A DNA stretch of 13,435 nt from Bacteroidales bacterium (GTDB taxonomy: Bacteria > Bacteroidota > Bacteroidia > Bacteroidales > WCHB1-69). Shown piece by piece: positions 7,208-11,681 of the stretch (position 1 is its first letter; each line of letters begins with the position of its first letter). Where the stretch lies: positions 1 to 13,435 of the forward strand of contig JAFXPL010000153.1 in assembly GCA_017527945.1 (NCBI GenBank), written 5' to 3'. The notes under the pieces were generated by a model. That model was given only the letters and a program-made list of their open reading frames with translations, made no database searches and had not been told where the DNA came from. The translations under genes were made by a program, and so were the position numbers.

Positions 7208-8024
7208 ATTCGTTGGGTTGCATTTCCAACAGTTCGTCGTAGAATTCATCGTACATATCGACATAGTTGTCGTCATCGGGGTGTTGGAGGACGGGCTTGC
7301 CGGACTTCTCGACGTAGGTGAGCAGCTTTTTCTTGATGTCCTTGGTGAGGGCGATGCCGTCGGAGTAGTCGATGGCCGCCTGGATGATCTGGTCGTAGCC
7401 GGCCTTGCGGAAGTGCTTGAGCCCGGCGGTGGGGATGTTGGTCTGCTTGAGCTTCTTGGCGAAGTTGGGCGAGAACTTGTCGGGGAACTCGTCGGGCAGG
7501 ATGGAGAACACCACGCGGGTGCCCTGCAGCAGCGGGTCGTCCTTATAGACGGTCTTCACGAAGAGCGGCACCAGGGCGGAGATCCAGCCGTGGCAGTGGA
7601 TGACGTTCGGGTCCCAGCCGAGCTTGCGCACCGTCTCGATCACGCCTTTCGCGTAGAAGATGGCGCGGGAGTCGTTGTCGGGGTAGAACTCCCCGTTCTC
7701 GTCGTGGTATTGTGTCTTCCGCTTGAAGAAGTCCTCGCTGTCGATGAAGTAAATCTGCATCCGGACGTTCTGCAGCGACGCCACCTTGATGATGAGAGGA
7801 TGGTCGGTGTCCTCGATGATAATGTTCTGCCCGGAGAGCCGGATGACCTCGTGCAGCATGTGCTTGTGGTCGTTCACGCAGCCGAATTTCGGCATGAATG
7901 TGCGAATTTCGTTCTCACGCTCCTGAATTCCCTGCGGGAGAAAACGGCAGATATTGGAGATGTAGCCCTCTGGAAAGTAGGGATAAATCTCGGGAGTGAT
8001 GAATAAAACCTTCTTTTGAGCCAT
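7206..8024 (-). CDS. Glycogen/starch synthase N-terminal-domain protein, C-domain absent
   Basis: The 272-residue protein begins MAQKKVLFITPEIYPYFPEG and contains DPNVIHCHGW (138-147), matching the GT5 starch-synthase N-terminal domain, where the equivalent is an HxHDW-type motif. A full GlgA is about 470-500 residues with a second Rossmann domain that binds ADP-glucose; here the protein stops after the first domain with an acidic tail (DDDNYVDMYDEFYDELLEM). The KxGGL loop of GlgA, with its substrate-binding lysine, is replaced by YFPEGYISN (16-24). It is therefore unlikely to be an ordinary glycogen synthase. Single-domain proteins of this kind occur in Bacteroidota, so it is probably not a pseudogene. 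It has its own promoter and leads a likely operon with DUF4270 and glmS. Confidence 0.85.
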   Translation of the reverse strand: MAQKKVLFITPEIYPYFPEGYISNICRFLPQGIQERENEIRTFMPKFGCVNDHKHMLHEVIRLSGQNIIIEDTDHPLIIKVASLQNVRMQIYFIDSEDFFKRKTQYHDENGEFYPDNDSRAIFYAKGVIETVRKLGWDPNVIHCHGWISALVPLFVKTVYKDDPLLQGTRVVFSILPDEFPDKFSPNFAKKLKQTNIPTAGLKHFRKAGYDQIIQAAIDYSDGIALTKDIKKKLLTYVEKSGKPVLQHPDDDNYVDMYDEFYDELLEMQPNE

Positions 8025-8042
8025 ATTTTTATTTTAAGACGG

Positions 8043-8069
8043 CAAAGATACGATTTTTTTCGATACAAA
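8043..8069 (-). promoter_or_regulatory. Promoter of the glgA-like gene and probable operon
   Basis: On the minus strand TATCTTTG (8050-8043) matches TAnnTTTG and is followed by CCGT. A TTTG (8069-8066) lies only 15 bases upstream, shorter than the usual 19, so the -33 assignment is weak. The -7 box is 18 bases from the ATG at 8024, so the leader is only about 10-13 bases. Confidence 0.75.
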
Positions 8070-8086
8070 ATTTTTTTTTTCAAAAG

Positions 8087-8096
8087 TGGTGCACCA
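8087..8096. promoter_or_regulatory. Perfect 10-bp palindrome between divergent promoters
   Basis: TGGTGCACCA reads the same on both strands. It sits in the 107-base gap between the glgA-like gene and tRNA-Leu, over the place where the tRNA promoter -33 box would be and upstream of the glgA-like promoter. It could be an operator half-site pair or chance; no protein can be assigned. Confidence 0.35.
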
Positions 8097-8110
8097 TATC
8101 AAAAAAATTG

Positions 8111-8118
8111 TATTTTTG
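8111..8118 (+). promoter_or_regulatory. -7 promoter element of tRNA-Leu
   Basis: TATTTTTG followed by CCGC lies 13 bases before the first base of the tRNA, the right distance for a start a few bases upstream of the mature end. The -33 position (8088-8091, GGTG) is not consensus; an A/T run lies between. Confidence 0.7.
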
Positions 8119-8131
8119 CCGCGTCTTTCAA

Positions 8132-8218
8132 GCCCAGGTGGTGGAATTGGTAGACACGCTACTTTGAGGGGGTAGTGGGAGTACTCCCGTGCAAGTTCGA
8201 CTCTTGTCCTGGGCACCA
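8132..8218 (+). tRNA. tRNA-Leu(GAG), CCA encoded
   Basis: The acceptor stem GCCCAGG (8132-8138) pairs with CCTGGGC (8208-8214), followed by A and an encoded CCA. The anticodon stem CTACT/GGTAG (8159-8163, 8171-8175) encloses the loop TTGAGGG with anticodon GAG at 8166-8168, reading CUC and CUU leucine codons. A long class II variable arm (GGGAG/CTCCC around 8177-8188) is typical of tRNA-Leu. The T-loop is TTCGACT (8196-8202). Confidence 0.97.
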
Positions 8219-8221
8219 CAG

Positions 8222-8249
8222 AAAAGCCGTTCGTCTGAACGGCTTTTTT
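8222..8249 (+). terminator. Rho-independent terminator of tRNA-Leu
   Basis: The stem AGCCGTTC (8225-8232) pairs with GAACGGCT (8237-8244) around the loop GTCT and runs into six T (8244-8249). It starts 4 bases after the CCA end and insulates the FAD-oxidoreductase gene. Confidence 0.93.
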
Positions 8250-8311
8250 GCTTGATGGACTGCGCGATTCCTCCCGTTCAAAAAAAAGTCGCGTCCGGAT
8301 TGGAAAAATCG

Positions 8312-8319
8312 TACTTTTG
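8312..8319 (+). promoter_or_regulatory. -7 promoter element of the FAD-oxidoreductase gene
   Basis: TACTTTTG followed by CGGC matches TAnnTTTG. It ends only 10 bases before the ATG at 8330, so the mRNA would have a leader of about five bases or none. No TTTG is seen at -33; an A-run (8280-8287) lies upstream. Confidence 0.7.
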
Positions 8320-8329
8320 CGGCTCGAAA

Positions 8330-9838
8330 ATGATGAATACGAAACATGTCCATATCATCGGGGGCGGTGTCGGCGGCCTTTTCACCGCCGCGCTCCTTGC
8401 CAAGGAGGGTTTCCGCGTGACCGTTCTGGAACGCAGCCCCCACCTTGGCGGCGGCCTGCAGTCGTTCACCCGTCGCGGGGTGGCCTTCGACGCGGGCATG
8501 CATATCGTGGGCGGCCTCTGCCCCGGCGGCTCCCTTCACCGTATCTGCCGCTATCTCGGCATTCTGGACGAGATTTCCTACCGTCCCGTCGATGCCGACT
8601 GCATGGACGAGGTCTTCTGCTTCGCCGACGGGCACACCTACCGCATCCCGCAGGGGCGCGAGCCGTTCGCGGAGTTTTTCCAGCGCACTTTCCCGGGAGA
8701 GCGGGAGGCCGTTCGCCGCTACACCGACCGTCTGTTCGGTATGGCCGAGCAGGTCGATTTCTTCTTCCTGCGCCCCGGCAGCGAGTCGGGACCGGGCTCC
8801 GATCCTGCGTTCTACCAATCGTCCGCGCAGCTCATCGCCGATCATGTCCGCGACCCGCGCCTGCGCAGTCTGCTGGCCTACCTCAGCCCCTTATGCGGCG
8901 GTGAGGCCGGCCACACGCCCGCCTACATCTTCGCCCTCATCAACTATCTGTATGTCACCGGACAATTCCGTTTCGAGGGACCGGCCGAGCAACTGGCCGA
9001 TGCCCTGGTGCGTCGCATTTGGCAGTGGGGCGGCGAGGTGCTCGTCAATGCCGAGGTCACGGGAGTCGGATTTGAGGACGGGAAGGTGAAAACGCTCGCC
9101 ACCGCCGACGGCCGAGTCTTCGAGACGGATGCCGTTGTTTCGTCCATTCATCCGCAATCGTTATTGAAAACGATTGATGGACAGTTGTTTACGAAGGCAG
9201 CGCGGAACCGTTTGTCCGCTGCCCCGAACAACTATTCGGCCTATTGTGTCTATGTGGTGCTGAAGGAGGGGACGTTCCCCTACATCAACCATCCGTGCTA
9301 TTGCCTGGACCGTTACGAAGATGTGTGGGAGTTTGGTCGGTACGTGCCGGAGAGATGGCCGCGTAGTTTCGTCTATTACACGCCGTGCGTGCGTGGACAA
9401 GGGCCGTATGCCCGCGCCCTGCAGGTGTTCGTTTTTTCCCCGTTCTCGATGTGCGAGCGCTGGGCGGGCACGACCGTCGGGCGGCGCGGCGCGGAGTACG
9501 AGGAGTGGAAAGCACGACACACGGATCTGATACTGAGAAAGTTAGAACAAAGGCATCCAGGTTTCCGCGCGTGCGTGGAGGCGGTCTATGACGCCACCCC
9601 GCTGACCATCCGCGACTATTTCAACGAACCGGAAGGTGCGCTCTACGGCCTTCGCAAGGACAGCCGCGACCCATACGCCGGCTATCTTCCGCTCCGCACC
9701 AAGGTCGGCAACTTCTTCATGACCGGCCAAAACGTCTATCTGCACGGTTGCTGCGGCGTCCCCCTCACCGCCGTGATGACCGCCGAGGCGGTGATGGGAG
9801 AGAAGGACGGGATCGTGAAGAAGATTTGTGATGAGTGA
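8330..9838 (+). CDS. FAD-dependent oxidoreductase, phytoene desaturase / retinol saturase-like
   Basis: The 502-residue protein starts with a Rossmann dinucleotide-binding motif IIGGGVGGL (9-17), followed by VTVLERSPHLGGG (33-45) with the ribose-binding Glu, and ends with the second FAD-contact block, GNFFMTGQNVYLHGCCGVPLTA (about residues 462-484, seen as FFMTGQNVYLHGC and GVPLTA). This is the CrtI/RetSat amine-oxidase-like fold; these enzymes desaturate or saturate polyene chains with FAD. The exact substrate is not readable; no carotenoid, flexirubin or aryl-polyene genes lie nearby, so a lone retinol-saturase-like role is the cautious description. The frame is open back into the tRNA, but the ATGATG at 8330 is chosen because the Rossmann motif begins there and the -7 box lies just upstream. 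The stop codon lies inside a heptanucleotide tract. Confidence 0.88.
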   Translation: MMNTKHVHIIGGGVGGLFTAALLAKEGFRVTVLERSPHLGGGLQSFTRRGVAFDAGMHIVGGLCPGGSLHRICRYLGILDEISYRPVDADCMDEVFCFADGHTYRIPQGREPFAEFFQRTFPGEREAVRRYTDRLFGMAEQVDFFFLRPGSESGPGSDPAFYQSSAQLIADHVRDPRLRSLLAYLSPLCGGEAGHTPAYIFALINYLYVTGQFRFEGPAEQLADALVRRIWQWGGEVLVNAEVTGVGFEDGKVKTLATADGRVFETDAVVSSIHPQSLLKTIDGQLFTKAARNRLSAAPNNYSAYCVYVVLKEGTFPYINHPCYCLDRYEDVWEFGRYVPERWPRSFVYYTPCVRGQGPYARALQVFVFSPFSMCERWAGTTVGRRGAEYEEWKARHTDLILRKLEQRHPGFRACVEAVYDATPLTIRDYFNEPEGALYGLRKDSRDPYAGYLPLRTKVGNFFMTGQNVYLHGCCGVPLTAVMTAEAVMGEKDGIVKKICDE

Positions 9839-9899
9839 TGAGTGACGAGTGATTTGTGATGTGTGACGAGTGATGAGTGATGAGTAACGAGTGACGAGT
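9830..9899. repeat. Ten-unit heptanucleotide tract spanning the oxidoreductase stop codon
   Basis: Ten units of seven bases, mostly GATGAGT or GACGAGT, run in unbroken phase. The first unit lies in the last codons of the oxidoreductase (encoding CDE and the stop TGA at 9836-9838), so the tract overlaps coding sequence. It contains no hairpin. Confidence 0.92.
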
Positions 9900-9930
9900 G
9901 TTTTGTTTCGTTATATTTATTCCTTGAAAG

Positions 9931-9982
9931 CCCTGAAAGGGTGTCCTATGTCAGCCCAGGGTGAGCGTTAGCGAGCCCTGGG
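9931..9982. repeat. REP-like element: two adjacent hairpins
   Basis: The first hairpin is CCCT-GAA-AGGG (9931-9941). The second has arms CCCAGGG (9955-9961) and CCCTGGG (9976-9982) around 14 bases. Both are GC-rich within an AT-rich gap and share CCCT/AGGG arms, as in palindromic intergenic repeats of the REP type. It may also slow or end transcription after the oxidoreductase. Dispersal elsewhere in the genome cannot be seen here. Confidence 0.6.
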
Positions 9983-9983
9983 G

Positions 9984-10037
9984 CGAATGAATGAAATGAA
10001 TAAAATGAATAAAATGAATAAAATGAATAAAACGAAT
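9984..10037. repeat. Six-unit nonanucleotide tract upstream of the hydrolase gene
   Basis: Six 9-base units (CGAATGAAT, GAAATGAAT, three copies of AAAATGAAT, AAAACGAAT) lie directly after the REP-like element and end 25 bases before the hydrolase ATG. Three units are identical, so this is the least diverged tract in the window and the likeliest to vary in copy number. It lies in the putative promoter/leader of the hydrolase gene; no TAnnTTTG box is seen in this 224-base gap. Confidence 0.92.
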
Positions 10038-10062
10038 AAATAGACCAAAACAAACAAATAAT

Positions 10063-10887
10063 ATGATGAAAAGAAGACCGATTAATACAGGAATCGTTGT
10101 GTTGGCCGTATGTATGGCGTTGTGTGTTGACAGTGTTTCCGCCCAGCGTCTCACGGAGTTTTTGCCCTCAAAAGGATGCGTCGCGCGGCCGGCCGACACC
10201 GCCGTGGTGGTCTGTCCCGGCGGCAGCTACTACTGGTTAGCGAAGCGCGGCGAGGGCTCCGAGGTGGCGCAGTGGCTGAACGCCAACGGCTACGCGGCCT
10301 ATGTGCTCGAATACCCGGTTTCGGGCTGGTGGTCGTGGTTCACGCACATCCGCCGGAGCTGCTGCACGCAGTATCCCGGACAGCTCGATGCGCTGGCTGA
10401 CGCCCTGCGCACCGTCAGGGCGAAAGGCTATGCGACGGTGGGTGCGATGGGCTTCTCCGCCGGTGGTCACCTGGTGCTCAGCGGCGCCGAGCTGCTGCCC
10501 GACAGCACCGCTCCCGACTTCGTGGCGGCCCTCTATCCGGTGGTCACCATGCGCGAGCCCTACGTGCACAAGCGCTCCCGACGCGGACTTTTGGGCGAAC
10601 GCCGCAGGCACGACCCCGCGATGCAGGATTCGCTCTCCATGGAGCTCCACGCCGATCGGGTGTGCTGCCCCGTCTTCCTGCTCAGCTGCGACGACGACCC
10701 CACGGTGGACTGGCACAACGCCGCCATGATGGCCGACTCGCTGTCCGTTCATGGCAAGCGGCACCGCATCCTGCGGCCCTCGACCGGCGGCCACGGCTTC
10801 GGGGTGAACCCGGAGAAGATGGCCGGCAAGGAGTGCGCCGTATGGCCCGCCGCCTTCCTGCGCTGGCTCCGGAACGAGACGCGGTGA
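10063..10887 (+). CDS. Exported alpha/beta-hydrolase, esterase-like
   Basis: The 274-residue protein has a signal peptide (about 1-27, ending SVSA before QRL), an oxyanion-hole motif CPGGSYYWLA (51-60, the HGGG-type loop), the nucleophile elbow GFSAGGH with Ser132, a probable acid Asp212 in CDDDPTVDW, and His244 in STGGHGFG. Spacing and order fit serine esterases of the carbohydrate-esterase/BD-FAE type, for example acetyl-xylan or acetyl esterases, acting in the periplasm or at the surface. The substrate is not shown; no glycosidase neighbours support a polysaccharide locus. The start is a tandem ATGATG with no Shine-Dalgarno sequence. Four Cys (C100, C101, C201, C202) form two CC pairs, which could make disulfides outside the cytoplasm. 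Confidence 0.87.
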   Translation: MMKRRPINTGIVVLAVCMALCVDSVSAQRLTEFLPSKGCVARPADTAVVVCPGGSYYWLAKRGEGSEVAQWLNANGYAAYVLEYPVSGWWSWFTHIRRSCCTQYPGQLDALADALRTVRAKGYATVGAMGFSAGGHLVLSGAELLPDSTAPDFVAALYPVVTMREPYVHKRSRRGLLGERRRHDPAMQDSLSMELHADRVCCPVFLLSCDDDPTVDWHNAAMMADSLSVHGKRHRILRPSTGGHGFGVNPEKMAGKECAVWPAAFLRWLRNETR

Positions 10888-10895
10888 GCGCCCAA

Positions 10896-10916
10896 AGCTC
10901 AAAGCTCTCAGTTCAT
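10896..10916. repeat. Short heptanucleotide tract after the hydrolase stop
   Basis: Three 7-base units, AGCTCAA, AGCTCTC, AGTTCAT, begin 9 bases after the hydrolase stop codon. The unit resembles the RGTTCAA and RCTCTAA units of the tract beside glmS, so it looks like a short relative of that tract. Confidence 0.55.
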
Positions 10917-10941
10917 TATCGGGGCATATCCGGAATTTGTG

Positions 10942-10949
10942 TATTTTTG
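10942..10949 (+). promoter_or_regulatory. -7 promoter element of the HAD-phosphatase gene
   Basis: TATTTTTG followed by CGGC matches TAnnTTTG. It lies 25 bases before the chosen ATG at 10975. No consensus TTTG is present 19 bases upstream. The 11 bases TTTTGCGGCTC are identical to those at the oxidoreductase promoter. Confidence 0.72.
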
Positions 10950-10974
10950 CGGCTCATCTAAAAGAGCATCGGAT

Positions 10975-11601
10975 ATGATAACAGACGGGATCACCCACAT
11001 AGCCCTTGATATGGGCGGCGTTGTGCTCCACATCGACCACGAGCAGGCGGTGGCGCGCTTCGAGGAGATTGGCGTGGCCGACGCCCGCCGCTTCCTCAAC
11101 CCCTACCACCAGCAGGGGATTTTCGGCCAGCTGGAGGGCGGCCTGATCGACTCGGTCACTTTTGTGGACGAGTTGAGCCGCTTTGTCGGCAAGGAGTTGA
11201 CATACGAGCAGTGCCGCTATGCGTGGCTCGGCTACTTGGGCGGGATCCCGGAGCGCAACCTGTCGGCCCTGCGGCGGCTGCGGCGCGAGGGCTTCCGGAT
11301 CTGCCTGCTCTCGAACACCAACCCCTTCTTTTTCGAATGGGCGGAAAGCGGGGCGTTCGACGGCTGCGGCCACTCCATCCGCGACTATTTCGACAGTCTC
11401 TACGTGAGTTTCCGCTGCCGGATGCTGAAGCCTACGCGCGAGATTTACGAATATGTGCTCCGTTGCGAGGAGATCCGGCCGGAACAGCTCCTCTTCGTTG
11501 ATGACAGCGAGCGCAACACGGAAGCCGCCGCGCAGTTGGGCATCCGGACGCTCCACGTGGAGACGAACGGGGACTGGGCCGCAAAATTGTTCGGCAAGTA
11601 G
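10975..11601 (+). CDS. HAD-superfamily phosphatase, YihX-like
   Basis: The 208-residue cytoplasmic protein carries the HAD motifs in order: I, ALDMGGVVL with nucleophile Asp12; II, LLSNTN (111-116); III, Lys152 in MLKPTREIYEY; IV, FVDDSERN with Asp176-Asp177. The helical cap between motifs I and II is of the small C1 type. The usual second Asp of motif I (DxD) is Gly14, as in YihX-like phosphatases (DxGNV/DxGGV), so hydrolysis of small sugar phosphates such as glucose-1-phosphate is possible but unproven. An in-frame ATG at 10939 is rejected because it lies upstream of and overlaps the -7 box. There is no close coupling with neighbours. Confidence 0.9.
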   Translation: MITDGITHIALDMGGVVLHIDHEQAVARFEEIGVADARRFLNPYHQQGIFGQLEGGLIDSVTFVDELSRFVGKELTYEQCRYAWLGYLGGIPERNLSALRRLRREGFRICLLSNTNPFFFEWAESGAFDGCGHSIRDYFDSLYVSFRCRMLKPTREIYEYVLRCEEIRPEQLLFVDDSERNTEAAAQLGIRTLHVETNGDWAAKLFGK

Positions 11602-11626
11602 TCTGGTCAAGGTTCCCAATATTTTG

Positions 11627-11634
11627 TATTTTTG
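11627..11634 (+). promoter_or_regulatory. -7 promoter element of the paaK-like gene
   Basis: TATTTTTG followed by CGCC matches TAnnTTTG, 25 bases after the HAD stop codon. The -33 region has only TCTG (11602-11605) at 21 bases. The leader to the ATG at 11682 is about 40 bases and contains a hairpin. Confidence 0.7.
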
Positions 11635-11647
11635 CGCCGCTTTTTTT

Positions 11648-11664
11648 TCAGGGCGGAAGCCTGA
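11648..11664 (+). promoter_or_regulatory. Leader hairpin of the paaK-like gene
   Basis: TCAGG (11648-11652) pairs with CCTGA (11660-11664). With one bulged G the stem can extend by a C-G pair to a GGAA tetraloop of the stable GNRA class. A run of eight T or more precedes it on the plus strand, so read on the minus strand it resembles a weak terminator; no minus-strand gene ends here. Confidence 0.45.
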
Positions 11665-11681
11665 GTGTTATATAATATTGT

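Noticed and set aside
7218..8006. 262-codon plus-strand open frame opposite the glgA-like gene
   Set aside because: Val/Leu/Asp-rich antisense shadow with no recognisable domain; the minus frame has a clear GT5 domain and promoter.
7206..8024. The glgA-like gene as a truncated pseudogene
   Set aside because: It has an intact frame, a promoter, coupled translation with the next gene and an ordered acidic C-terminal tail; no remnant of the second domain lies downstream in any frame.
8189..8329. Upstream start of the oxidoreductase inside the tRNA gene
   Set aside because: It would put coding sequence in tRNA-Leu and across its terminator; the Rossmann motif starts right after the ATG at 8330.
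9951..10199. Minus-strand frame with repeating FIH residues
   Set aside because: The FIH repeat is simply the 9-base tract read as codons; there is no start signal or family pattern.
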